In this document: in pieces, positions 25,816 to 37,707 of the stretch
How the letters are laid out: each line of letters begins with the position of its first letter
How positions within the stretch are numbered: the stretch's first letter is position 1
NCBI GenBank assembly: GCA_019614645.1
Contig: JABWDB010000001.1
Location: forward strand, 6,409,501 to 6,473,500
Direction: 5' to 3'
DNA: 64,000 nucleotides
From: Stratiolaelaps scimitus
Taxonomy: Eukaryota > Arthropoda > Arachnida > Mesostigmata > Laelapidae
Program-made: the position numbers and the translations under genes
The notes under the pieces: generated by a model
The model's input: the letters and a program-made list of their open reading frames with translations, nothing else
The model's database searches: none
Told to the model about the DNA's origin: nothing

Positions 25816-27940
25816 ATCCTGAAATTTCGAGAAAAAGACCCGACTAATTGGAGAAGGCGCTATGAGAGAGAAAATAAATAGACCATGTTCAGTATGCTAC
25901 AAGGACTGTTTCGAAGTATAGATTATTATTGGCTGTCATCTTGATTAACAAAAAACATCGGCATTCTCATAGCTGCCAGTATGAACGAGATGTTTGTGCT
26001 CTGATAAGCGACTTCATGCGACTCACCTCTCGGCAATCCCTCAACTCAAATGGTAAGAGATTGAAGATGAAAATGCTTTCACTAAGGACACCGGACGTCA
26101 CTGCTTAGAATTTTGAATGGTAAACCAGCGTTTGCTGTGCCTATTCTGTTAAACAAGTATAATAACCCATTTAAGGGTACGACCGTGTTTCGTTTAGAAC
26201 ATACGTAGCGCTCTACGTACGCGTTGCAGAGATTCGGAGCAGCAAATTTACTGACTACACGAACATTCGTTTCAACCCTGTCCATCCTTCATTCGTAAGC
26301 ACTTCAACAATAGCAGCAGAGGCATGCCGCTTCAGCAATATCACTCCACCATTTTCCCCGAACACCGATTGGGTAAAATCTTAACTGGCCAAACAAACAA
26401 CCGGGGGATTCGAAGTGAATCGCGCTTCGATACGTTCCCGGCTAGCCCGCGTCGTACATCGTGGCACAAACTATCATCCTCGATATTGTATTGTAGTATA
26501 GCCAAACCGAAGTCGAGTCGCTCTGAGCTGTCTTGAAAAAGTTCGACGATATTTCCACACAGCTTTACTTTGCATTTACGTTGACAGCTTGTCGACGAGC
26601 AATATCGTCCGCCTGTACACGACGCACATCTTGGACCCTTTGTGTTTCGTGGGCGCTTACTTCATCTGCCCACAAGCTGCTGGCTCATTCGACAGAACTC
26701 GTGGATAAATCGCAGGTGACGTTGTCACGCAATGTCTCTCAGTCATACCTCATCCTTCCGTGCGACTTCACTTGGCGTGATTGAATTCGAGTCGACTGCT
26801 CGTTGGCGCCTGTGCATATTTGTTGTGGCCGCATTTGGGTGCTTCAAAGGAAATGCTTGTGAGGGCTATAATAAATCGATTTGTACAAACTGATAATAAT
26901 CATTCATTTGTTATGCTCGTCATTAATTGATAATTATTCATTAAACAAACTTAACGGGTATTTCTGTCCATAACATAATGATAATAATAATAATAATATA
27001 ATTATCATCATCAGACTTTGAGAGAGAGACAGATGATAGCTATCCCTGATCCGAGTCTTATACGGTTACATGAAGATCCAAACCATCTGAACGTACACTT
27101 CTCAAGTTCATATCTGATTTTTGGTTGTAATGTTTCGCTTGTATACCGCTGGTCGTATTGCGAGCTACTAATGCTCACTGACAGATCACTAGAGGGATCA
27201 ACTGTTTAAGAAATTCAAGTCGAGCCCACCCAGTACATGCGCGCGATCCATAATGAACTTCGGGTGGGAGAGACAATGAGAAGACATTATTTAGTTGCTC
27301 GCTCTACTAATGGAGGGTGCTCGCTTTTCTATGCGTGTCTCATAGTTTGTGTGATGATGGCAATTGTCTACCAACAACTCGTTGCTTTGCTGGCATAATG
27401 AAACGATTCTGTGCCAGAATCAGCTAAGCTGATAGCATCAACTGTTCGCAGATATCGAGCAAAGCCCCATTATCATTTCTGTTAATAGATAGGATATGTC
27501 ATTCGTCGAAGCAAGAGTACATGCTGTTGATGATCGGACCTGTGCAACCTTCTTCGTGGGACATCGCCGTCTGACGCTGCTCGTCTGTCCGGTACGTCCG
27601 CCAAACTCGATTCAGATATTCGCTTAGTCTCTAGCCTAAATGACAAAATGACTAGACCCTATGAGTGTTTGTCATGCCACGAGCACACGGCTATGAATGT
27701 GATACAAGCGTTCATTGCGTAGCTCGTTCGGGATTACTGGCGATTCTGAGATAGGTGACTAAGATCCCACTTCATTAATCGATCAACCAATCCACATTTT
27801 CCCTTTCAACTTCTTCCTTTTGTCGAGAGTCGCGCATGATGCCGATTGTATAGCCGCTCACTCTCGCGCAAGTCAGATGGGATTTTCGACCGCCGATGGG
27901 ATTTCCATTGTCTGACTGGACTTGTCACTCGACGTCTACG
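25816..27940. other. Intergenic stretch upstream of the cytochrome P450
   Basis: AT-rich, with an (ATA)n tract near 26980-27005. No recognisable gene. The last 100 bp hold the probable P450 5' UTR and promoter: a weak TATAG (27849-27853) about 26 bp upstream of a TCAGA (27873-27877). Confidence 0.4.
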
Positions 27941-27949
27941 AACGCAACG

Positions 27950-30900
27950 ATGTGGTTCTCCGCGGTCGCGTTCCCGGTGGCCATTATTCTCTTCGTCCTG
28001 TAAGTAATCGGTGTGATCTCGCGCGATTTCCGAGCGGATGTTGTCATTGGGAAAGAGGTATTTTTTTAATTTTATACATTTCTCTGTCGCTTCTCCACAC
28101 GACTGTCTCTAACGGGCATCATATATTCAATGTTTATATATTGTGTGTGTTTATATATTGATGAAGTCCACACGCAGACACACACACATCGTTGAGTGTT
28201 CTATCAGGCGGAAATATACAGAAGAAGGTGCAAGCAGCGAACATGACTAAATTCGGTTATTAGAATCGTGTCTATTTTTGGGTCACCCTATATATGTGAG
28301 TGATGACTTTATAGTAATTAAGTCTTTGGTGTATGTACGCTAATTTCGAGGTTGAAATTAATGTAATGTTATTACTATCTACCGCGTTTTGAACGACCTA
28401 TTTCCCTATGGACATCGGGCCAGCCATTCTGATTTGAAAATTAGCATCAAGTGAATTGGTACCTGTTCATTCTGACGAAGACAACCAGATGCTACGATCA
28501 TGGTACAAAGGCTGCGCAAATACTGAGGAATAAACGTATTTATTGGTATTACTGTAGCGTGTTCAAAAAAAAGATTGTTCATTGTCATAAACGCATGAGG
28601 TGAGATCGTCCCGGAAGTCGGCGTCTTGGACCAGATCAACTCGACGCCCGACGGTCTCGATAGATAACAATTAAGCAATTGTCTTCCAGATGGCGGAAGA
28701 AGACATTCAGTTATTTCAAAGCGATTGGCTTAAAAGGGCCAACTCCTCATTTAATCTGGGGCAACTATCTCGATTTTAAAATGGTGAGTGGAAATTTAGT
28801 GCGGGCCGTCCCTAAACTAACCGTAACGATGTAGCCTCAGGTACGATATTCCTACAAAATTATGTGTGTACGGAAGACCCTATTCATACTATTATCCTTT
28901 CAGACAGTTAGTCGATCTAAACATATATAACAGGTTTAGCCTTATTATTTAAATTGGATTAGATGAAAGTTTCATATGAAAGTTAAGTAGAGAAGTGTCA
29001 AGGTAAGTTTAGCTGTTCGCAGATGAATATTTGTGGTTTGAAGTAATATGATAATAGTAGTTGAAGGGTATAGAACCAACGTAGAAAAAGATGATTATTT
29101 ATCCTCCGCCTTTGCGACATCCACCGGGGCTGGTGCGGGGATATGGCTCCGCGTTCTCCCGTTTTCGTCTCTTGGCGGTGCCCTCGACGACCTCCCTCTC
29201 TGTCTCTCTCTCACTCCAGTTATGTGTGGGCCTCCGCCTCGGGGCTCCTGTGGTTGCGGCCCACAGCTGCTGCCGTTGAGAAGACCCTGTCGCGGCGAAT
29301 GGCCACGACAGCCTATCGTGCGAGCGCAGAGCCAGTCGCCAGCCGTGCCACACGATGCTTAATGATACGCTCGTGAGGGCCCTTCGCTTCACCGGTATCC
29401 CTTGCACAAGGGAGCCGCAGGGCTTCAACGTTGCGGACGGGAGCCGCCCTGACAGCCTCACTCTCATCCCCTTCCACAGGGGCCAGCACTCCGTTTGGGA
29501 CGACACGGTGGTTGACATTCTAGCACCCTCTTCTGTCAACCACTGTGCAACCACCCCCCGTTTACGCGGTATCCCGCGCGGAGCAGGCCGAGCTACGGAA
29601 GTACGCGGCCCTCCAGGCAACTCACCTCTTTCCCCCTTGTCCCTCGAAACCGTAGGCGGCCACGGCCTGCTCACTACTAATTTCTTCGAAGAAGTCTACC
29701 ACAGACTGATCCGCGCCACCGGGGACAAGCGCGCAGGATTCTTCCTTCTGCAGCGCCTTTCCCTCACTGTGCAGCGAATGGCAATGCCACCGCCTCCCTC
29801 GGGACCATGACGGCCACGGCTTGACACCCGGCCCCCAACTGCCTCACTAATTATTGTATATTTCACGATAGAAAATCATATGAGTATTTTAATAAATTAC
29901 CACTTGTATATTTAATCCCTCCGCTTTCGCATCTTTGAATCAAGTGCTGCATTGTAGTTTCGCTCGTGTTCGCAGCAGTTGTTCCGTACGACCATATAAT
30001 ATCGTGATGAAGCGAGCTAAACATTCGCTGAATTTACTTTCATAAATGTGTGCAGCACAATGTAACCTGCGTGGAGAAATGGCGCCGGGATTACGGTGAC
30101 ACATTTGGAGCCTTCTGGGGAGACCGTCCCGTCGTGGTGTCTACTGACCTGGACCTACTCGAGAAAGTCTGTATAAAGGGCTTTTCTAAGGCCCCAAATA
30201 GAATGGTATGTGTACAATAAATGTATTTTCATCTGAGAAGGCCACTCTTCCTAAGATTGGGTAGATAGACTTTCTTTTTTTAGATAACTGCGAAATATTG
30301 GTGTTGACGAGTCTTCTCCAAGCTAAAACAAATCAGAGCAGCTGAGAGCTGAGGTCGGCAAATCTCGGTAGCGCAGTCTCGGTGCAAGCGCCACATACTG
30401 AAAGATTTGTGAAGGCTCTTCGGACCTTTTTCCTTCGAAAACCATTAAGACAAAGCTTTGTATTTACTACCCACACGAAGATAAGTAGCGAACTTATGTT
30501 CTAACTCAACATGTTTCGACATTTAAAGGGGACAATGCTCACAGTCGAAACTTCCGTGAAAACGGTCTCAAGTTCACATGTTAACTTACATATTTTTCAG
30601 CGTGCCACATTCCGATCTGCTAAAAGATCTCGGCGAGATTCGTAAAAGATGCGGAGTGAAAACTCAGTTAGGAAATCTACAGAGGATGTGATTTCTGCGC
30701 ATGATGAGGATATTTTATATGGAAGTAAGATCTTTTGCGCAATGAGCCACGATGTTTAACTTCAACCGACGCTTGCTGCCTCGGGTAGTATGCGTGCAAG
30801 ATACGATTGATTCATCTATAAGTCGCCATTGTCTGGCCTACCGACTACCAGCAGTCTAGACCTGACTCCTTCCGGAAATTCGAGGTCTCCCCTCATTAAA

Positions 30901-31835
30901 ATTATTTGCCCGTGAAACAAAAAAAAAAGAATCGCGAATACCCAGTAATTATATTACCGGTGAATTGTTCTGCAGCCCGATGGTTTTATTGTAATTAGTC
31001 TGCTACTGTATACACATATATATCTCACTTGTCAATAATTGTGTTAACAAATCGACGAATATATCTGTATATATTGCTAAACTGTGAAAAGTGGGCAATT
31101 ATAATAATACTTGTCACTCGACTGCCATAGGTCCCTGTCACGGGGACTTAATATGTGCGCCGGATTGTGGTGTGCATGGTTTTTACAATTATATTTTGTC
31201 AGATTATCCTGACCGCGTTCTAAGTCAGATTATCCTGACCGCGTTATATATACACCTTTTATCATATATTTTTTGCGAGAACTTGAGCATTGTGAAACTG
31301 CAGTTCCGAAAATAAACCTCAAATGAAATGAAAAATTATACACAGGTGATCATCTAATGTGTAGCTCATTAACGGATTTGCCGACATCTTTGTGATCCCG
31401 TCTTATTACAGAAAATGTTTGCCTTGGATGACGCTCACCCGGTGTTTGCGTACATTATGTCAAATGTTAGGTCCGAGCAGTGGAAGCGACAGAGAAAGCT
31501 TAGCTCGCCATCGTTCACCACCGTGAGAATGAAAGAGATGGTACCTTTATTCGAGCGCGGTATCTCGCATATGATGGACGCCCTCCGGGACCGGGCTCAG
31601 TCAACCGACACCGTTGATATCTATCCGTTCTGTAAAAGATTAACGCTCGACAATATCGGGAGAACGGGCTTCGGAATTGGTTGGTTGGTTGCTCGGTGTT
31701 CGTTGATTAATCGATCTCGGAGCTTGCAGACATTGCGGGTTGGTCGAGATCATTGGGGACTTTCTCGAAATTCTACATTTATTCGTCCGGAAACGTCTGC
31801 CAGCTTAGGCCTCAAAAGCAACTTGTTCTATAAAA

Positions 31836-31875
<40 letters not shown>

Positions 31876-33994
31876 GAAGCTGTAAACAAACTGGTAACTT
31901 TTTTTGACATGACGTTCCAGAGAACAACTCCCAGAAGGACCCGGACAACGTGCCTTATCTTCTCCGTTGTGCTGATGCATTTGTCAACACTAATATTAAC
32001 GGAATCCTAGATATTGCTGTCGCCTCGTTCGCTTTGCTGGGCAAGCTGATTCGATCAGTAATACATCACGGATTTAAGATGGGACTTCTAAGTCATAGTG
32101 CAGATGATATGTGCAATGCGTCAGAGAAGATCGTTCAGCTAAGGTACAACAGCGAGAAAAGAAATGATCTCCTACAGAGTCTCGTCGATGCGGAAGGTAC
32201 AGCACAGTCTATTCCTGTTATTCAAATATGAAATACAGCAATATATAGATTTCGCAGAATTTCATGCGAGATATTCCCCTCAATCAGACTCGGCGAGTAT
32301 TTTAGCAACGGCAGATATTATCGACCTACTCAAATAAGCTAGAAGAGATATCGTCCCACCTGGCCAAATAACTGTGCTTCGCGAACTCACCACTAAAATA
32401 TGATTGATAATGATACGTGTTAACAAACAGGATGTAAATATATCTGTGCTACTTCAGTCGATATTGAACCGAACGCAAGTGACGGTGTTTCCACGATGGC
32501 CCAACCGAGGACCTTAACTAAGGACCGCCTAAGTGCCTGTGAGGTTACAGCCCTCACGGCTCAGTTCGTGCTTGCAGGCTACGAGACGACATCGACGGCA
32601 TTGGCGTTTCTACTTCGAGACCTGGCAAAGTATCCCGTTTGGCAGGAACGGATCCGACAGGAGATAATGGAGCACATTGACCTTGACAAGATCGACTACA
32701 CCACGCTGATGGCGCTGCCCAGCCTTGATTGTTGCGTCCGCGAAAGCCTCCGAATCCATCCGCCTATTACTAGGTGAAGCAACAGCAGCCAATAATGTCA
32801 TTGTATTAGAAGGAGACAGCCAAGTGCAAGGGTTTGTTTTTTTCTTAGGTTTCCACAGCTGATCGAAAATGCGTACGCTTACCCTTTGCGGGATAAAGCG
32901 ACGGTGAGACTACTGGGCTAGAAGAGGCGTTTTTAACTTAGGGTGTTGATAAGAGAGTGATTTTGCTTGTTGGATCGGTTAAAGATATATATATATATAT
33001 ACATATATTGAAAATACCAACGCAGGAAGTTCGATGAAAAGGAAGGTTGAGAGTCAGGAGTGTGTCAACGTTACACTGGGTCTGTTTTTAAGAACGGGAA
33101 GAAACCTCGTATTGGTTTTAATAGCTAGGATTTTTTATTCTCGCAGGTAAACATCTAATGAGATGATGGTGTGATTACAACTTGAACGATTGAATGTGGC
33201 AACATTTTTCAGCTTTGTAACTCGCGAAAGTTTGAGCGACATCGAGCATGGCGGAATACGCTATCCTGCGGGAGTGTCATTCCTGTTTCCAGTGCGGGAA
33301 GTACACCACGATCCGAGACATTGGCCTAGACCGGCTGTCTTTGATCCAACACGTTTCGCTCCAGAAAACAAAGCCAAAATCGTGCCTAATAGCTTTCTCG
33401 CATTTGGTGCCGGGCCGAGAAACTGCATTGGTAAGTAATTATTAATATGAATTATTAATGCAAACTACGATGCCCGTCCAGAAGACCTTCGTCTACTTTG
33501 GAGATGAACGATATCAATCTTCCAATTTGTGAAATTCAATGATTGGTAATTGTATTGGTTGCCTCAATAACTCCTCCGCTATATTCAGTAGAAATGTAGC
33601 GTTTTTGCAGGGATCTCTGACCCGGGTTTTCTGCACTTATATGTAACCATTCGATCAGCTAATTTTTGTCCACTGGATCTCATCAAATATAGCTTCTCGG
33701 TGGTTATGACGATGCCATTGTTGGTATTGGACAGTATTTTGGCCTTGTTCTCTGTTGTGCCTGTGCTTGTCGTATGTTGCCACTGCAATTACTGTGAATT
33801 TTACAGGAATGCGGATGGCTTTGGTACAAATCAAGTACACGATGTGCCAGCTTCTGAGTGAGTTCCGGATTGAGTTTGAACAAGGCGACAACAGTAAAGC
33901 CGACTTCGTCGAGAAGCTATTTCTTATGCAGCCTTCCACTGTAGTAATCAAGTTCTCCAAGCTCGTTAAGCGGGGCGACTGCAGCAGTTGTTAG
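27950..33994 (+). CDS. Cytochrome P450 monooxygenase, CYP3-clan type, complete (9 exons, 527 aa)
   Basis: Microsomal haem-thiolate monooxygenase; clan 3 enzymes oxidise xenobiotics and lipophilic endogenous compounds. Exons: 27950-27999, 28690-28783, 30056-30205, 31412-31679, 31921-32196, 32458-32773, 32849-32872, 33213-33430, 33807-33994. All junction phases agree and the sum is exactly 528 codons. The first exon encodes the membrane anchor MWFSAVAFPVAIILFV. Then LKGPTPHLIWGNYLDF (proline hinge), helix C WKRQRKLSSPSFTTVRMKEM, helix I oxygen-binding AGYETTS, helix K ExxR as ESLR, FDPTRF (the PxRF-type motif), and the haem loop FGAGPRNCIG with its Cys ligand. Exon 7 is only 24 nt; using the stronger-looking donor at 32904 instead would break the frame. 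Motif set and spacing resemble CYP3A; the family number cannot be given. Upstream, TATAG (27849) is a weak promoter candidate. Confidence 0.93.
29091..29830 (+). mobile_element. Decayed non-LTR retrotransposon, C-terminal pol fragment (zinc knuckle plus endonuclease-like region)
   Basis: In P450 intron 2, same strand. One frame runs from 29091 to TGA 29808-29810 with a single internal TGA at 29277-29279. It reads VGLRLGAPVVAAHSCCR, then the TGA, EDPVAANGHDSLSCERRAS, TREPQGFNVADGSRPDSLTL, VWDDTVVDILAPSS and FFLLQRLSLTVQR. This C-x-C...H...C knuckle followed by RPD...WD-x-TV is the pattern found after the reverse transcriptase in R2-like and related invertebrate retroelements, where it forms a restriction-like endonuclease. 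The RT itself is absent, so it is a 5'-truncated, dead copy. Family assignment is from memory of the motif. Confidence 0.7.
31198..31245 (+). repeat. Tandem duplication of a 22-bp unit, each unit with an inverted core
   Basis: GTCAGATTATCCTGACCGCG plus TT occurs at 31198-31219 and 31224-31245 (period 26). Each unit contains GTCAG...CTGAC. It lies in P450 intron 3, close to a SINE A tail. Confidence 0.8.
31260..31325 (+). repeat. SINE family A, copy 3 (tail)
   Basis: GAACTTGAGCATTGTGAAAC, TGCAGTTCC and AAAATAAACCTC match the tail of family A. In P450 intron 3. The head is not recognised with confidence; the preceding 120 bp may belong to it. Confidence 0.5.
31837..31875. repeat. (TAA)n microsatellite in P450 intron 4
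   Basis: About 13 perfect TAA units, 45 bp upstream of the exon 5 acceptor. Confidence 0.9.
32985..33004. repeat. (TA)n microsatellite in P450 intron 7
   Basis: Run of TA units between exon 7 (ends 32872) and exon 8 (starts 33213). Confidence 0.8.
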
Positions 33995-34259
33995 TGATAA
34001 CTGTTTTTTTTTTCAGTTGGACACAAAAAAGCGAACGTTTTATCGACTGCTCAGCGCTGTTCTCAATAACCACAAAAAAAGTTTACAGATATGAATGCAC
34101 GGCTATACTACACATATGGTGACATCTGGCAAAACACAACCCACTCGCGTAGGCCGGGATCAAAACCGGGTATTGGGCTGCAATTGAGTTGCTCATGTCC
34201 AAGTTGAATGAGGATGGCGCATGCCAAGGGGTACCTTCTTTGCGTACCTTCAATATCTA

Positions 34260-34265
34260 AATAAA
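34260..34265 (+). terminator. Polyadenylation signal of the P450 gene
   Basis: AATAAA 266 nt downstream of the P450 stop codon, the first canonical signal on this strand after 33994. Confidence 0.5.
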
Positions 34266-34404
34266 AGAGTGATCATTGACATGCCTCCCCCCCACATTGG
34301 ACTATTCATTGAACAGACCGCGTCGCGAGAGTGAGTAATTAGCATACCATTAAACCAGTTCGCACCTTCCGGGCGCCATTCAGACGTTTGAGTCTAAAAA
34401 GAGC

Positions 34405-34442
34405 CAATTTTCCAGGTTGACTCACAGCCAACAGTTAGCCTC
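34405..34442 (-). repeat. SINE family B, 3'-end fragment
   Basis: The reverse complement reads CTGTTGGCTGTGAGTCAACC followed by TGGAAAATT, matching the 3' end of family B at 22690-22717 and 52320-52348. Only the end is recognisable. Confidence 0.45.
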
Positions 34443-35400
34443 CAGGGGGTATTGCCACGAAGCCATTGGGGTATATTCAAACGTTTGAGCCTGAGTCAGT
34501 TTCATAGACCTTGCCGAATGGATAATTGAGGTTGTTTTTAGGCCCTCAAATGTAGTGATGCCGAGTGTGGAGAAGAGGCTGATATCGCAAGTATAAAAAC
34601 AGCGTTTCGAAAATTCGTGTTTCATTCTTGCAGCGTTCGGCATACGAACAGTTGCCGTGTTATATTTTAGCTTGCCTCCATTTTGTTAGTGAACTCTGTA
34701 TATAAATAAATACGGGTATATAAACACAATACGTATTAAAACGTCTTCGCATCCAGTCAATGACAAAGATCTCCTATCAAGAAAATGAACAATCTTCCAA
34801 GGTCAACAAAGCAGATCAACTTTTCGCAGATGAGTAATCGCCCACGAAGCTGAAATAGTCGTGTATATTTATTTTTTTCTTTTCTTTTGAATAAACGAAT
34901 GGATGATATTTCTATTTTTAAGGGCATATTTCTTGAAAATTAGCTTGATGAACCCTTGAAGTACCTTAACTCTGGATAATAATAATAATAATAATAATCG
35001 CCTTACGTTATGATCGGTATGGCCATTTATTGCTTATAAACGCGTGTCGAACGTAGCGTATAAAACAGAGCTCAAGCTACCCTTGGTTGTAATCGAATAT
35101 ACTGTGAGACGAGTAACGGAATTAACGACCGCTGGCACCCAGCAGATTTCTGACGGATAGCCTTAGGGCATCCTCTGCCGTAACTTCTCTCGTCAATACC
35201 CGCCAAGACGTCCCACCTTGCTAAGATTTTCCCCGTCAGGGGATCCATTCACGTGTCAATCCAATTCTGTGATTTTGCTTCTCTAAGGGAATGACTTGAT
35301 TATGCAACTTGAAGGTATGCAAGTTCATAGGGTAACTTCATCTGTAAGCTTTATATATATTATAATACATTACAGCCCCTTCTTCCCCTTCATGTATTGT
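34443..35400. other. AT-rich intergenic stretch with an (AAT)n run
   Basis: (AAT)n at about 34976-34998. No recognisable gene before the orphan exon at 35403. Confidence 0.4.
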
Positions 35401-35402
35401 AG

Positions 35403-35532
35403 GCGCCGAGTCAAAAGGCTCACAGCCACTGAAAGGAAATCTAGCCTTGATGACCTATTGCAGTTAGCGTGTATCGCTAGAAAGAAGGCATATTCGCTTC
35501 CACAAGGACTACTAACTAACTTGTGGCACGAG
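35403..35532 (+). CDS. Orphan internal exon of an unrecognised protein
   Basis: Strong splice signals frame an open stretch: a pyrimidine-rich tract (CCCCTTCTTCCCCTTC) and TTGTAG acceptor ending at 35402, and GAG|GTATGA donor at 35532/35533. The frame is one base plus 43 codons, with no stop: from RRVKRLTATERKSSLDDLL to SLPQGLLTNLWHE, basic then amphipathic. No family recognised and no partner exon identified nearby on the plus strand, so it could belong to a gene with long introns or be a relic. Confidence 0.4.
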
Positions 35533-35868
35533 GTATGACCCTTGAGATTGAAGTCTCTATAGCTTGGCGTATAGTATAACATATACAGAATAGCGGAGGG
35601 TAGCCCATTAGCGTCCGCTACACGCTTTTCTCGAAGCGCCATTTTCCATTATTGGTAATAGGAATCATGTAGGGATCATGTGTTAGAATTCTATAACTGT
35701 AACTTATAATAATTTGCACAAAACACTTGACCTAGATGGCGATGTATCGAGTCGAGGAGCTGGGCGATACTACGGCCCTTTCTTCAACTTACATGTTCAT
35801 TCTGCCAAATAGTTGTTGTGTTTCTATTTATTAGCCCAGAATCATGGTTCGAATAGCAAGTTAGACAG

Positions 35869-35961
35869 TCATCTGCCCAACAGTAAGATACTGTATACGA
35901 ATGTGCACAACTCATACAGCATCTTACTGTTGGGCAGATGATACTGTACGAGTTGTGCACA
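35869..35961. repeat. Interlocked inverted repeats (A-B-A'-B')
   Basis: A at 35869-35896 and A' at 35914-35941 pair at 27 of 28 positions (core ATCTGCCCAACAGTAAGAT). B, TGTGCACAACTC (35902-35913), lies in the loop of A/A' and pairs perfectly with B', GAGTTGTGCACA (35950-35961), downstream. The order A-B-A'-B' permits a pseudoknot in RNA or alternative cruciforms in DNA. No open frame or known element family. Confidence 0.85.
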
Positions 35962-36099
35962 GTCTCCGGGAGTTCTTCAATGCCGCAGGCCAACACGAGT
36001 AGCTAACTGTTAGCATCGTTACTATTGCTATCTGAATCTATTCACCTGCCTTAAGATAGACCCTTGTGTGTGTGTATCTCGTGGAGTGCAGTAAACCCT

Positions 36100-36830
36100 A
36101 TCTACCTTTTCTATCTACCTGAATACGCACCGAGCAGGTAAACGGAAGAGCGAGGGAAACGCGGAAATGCCTGGGAAGGTACAGCAACTGGGGACCTGGA
36201 GTTAAGACGGGCACACGTCAGCGACAGAAGGTCTGCCGCATCTCCCCTCAGAAACTACTACTGCTGCTGCTGCTAGCCTGGCCAAACCGACCAGGACTTG
36301 CAGGGTTCGCTTGGCAAGAAGAGCATATGTCCCTGCGTCGACGGCGCCGACACAGGCAGTCCCTGCTTGGCGACCAAGGGGCTACAGATTGGCGCACAGA
36401 AGGAGCTGACGTTCGCATAGCGGAGACAAAAGACTCCGCTGCGCATCCGTGGCAAGCACACACACAGACTCGTTAGCTCCGCTATGAGGAAGACAAGAGA
36501 GCGTGAGTGAGAGAGAGAGATAAAGAGAGAAGCTGGCATCATCACCATCATGCCGCAATAGGGAGATAGTAGACACGTGTGGCCGTCTGCTCCTCGAGGT
36601 TCCAGCGGCGGGCTATAGTATCAGTACCATCAGTCAAACCAGAAGCTGAAGTACGGACTCAACGTTCTTGGTTAGCTACGTTAGGCCCGTTGAAATGTTT
36701 GCAAAGTGATAAGTCGAGAAAGACATACGCGGTATGGTGCGCGCGTCATATGAACACAATCTGTGCAGCAGTGCCGAACTCGGCACCGTTTCCTGTCCGA
36801 CATTCCCGCATAGCACAGTGATACACAGCT
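36100..36830. other. GC-rich patch upstream (plus side) of the phosphatase gene 3' end
   Basis: CpG-rich with a purine-rich GAGAGA tract near 36505-36530 and (CTG)n near 36258-36272. Overlapping frames, none recognised. Confidence 0.35.
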
Positions 36831-37479
36831 TTCTTTCCCGGAATCATAAGGGTATCCGCGAGAAATGCGTTTAGCCGTTCAGTCTTCTTGTTGTCGTTTC
36901 AGTTAACTAATATTAGTATCACGGAAGCGACAGTTGTAAAAAGGTGCCAATGGACGATGTAGGCAAGCGTGGCGTTGACCTCCGAAAAATGAAGGTGAAT
37001 CTGGCTGAACGGCGATCGGTGCAGATCGTTGACACGTACCGTTATATATAGCTATGCGGTAAAATACGGCAGTGACGTGATGCACAAAAGAAACATTGTA
37101 GAAAGAGATGGGAGGAGGAGTAGTATCTGGACTGGCACATAGTGGCACTGTGCCCTGGTTACAGCCCATTCACCCAAACAACTTACCCGCGGGATGCTGC
37201 AATTATGACTGGTAGCAATTCTAATAGCTATAGTTTATAAACTATTGTATGCAAAAAAACATTATGAAAACACGTTTTGTATAAAGATCTTGTCACAGCC
37301 TGGAGGGCAATAGGTAAGGCCGACATTGGACAGTCTATGTCAAGCGTAAACGAAATATTACATGTACATACATTTTTTTAGTTTTTTGTCAATTAGTGAA
37401 GATCACGAATGATTTTCATATGCTCAATAAACATCTTCTGCAGTTTCCAAGTACAAGTGCAAAATTCAACCCACAAATC
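36831..37479. other. Intergenic stretch, nothing seen
   Basis: AT-rich. No coding-like frame or repeat identified. Confidence 0.4.
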
Positions 37480-37485
37480 TTTATT
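37480..37485 (-). terminator. Polyadenylation signal of the PP1-like gene
   Basis: AATAAA on the minus strand, about 225 nt after the stop codon at 37710-37708. Confidence 0.6.
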
Positions 37486-37707
37486 GCTCCAAGGGCCCGA
37501 GAGTGAAGTCGCAACAGAGTAGAAATAAGCAAAAAAATTCTCGACGTCACTACTAATTGGCTCATTTCACCCTACAGTTTGATTACATTACAGGTTCCAA
37601 TTCGAATGTACAGTACATACATACACACATACACACATTCTCTTTTGTTTTTCAAATATTTTCCTTGAAATTAAGCCACACTTTTAGAAACATGAACAAC
37701 ATGAGTT

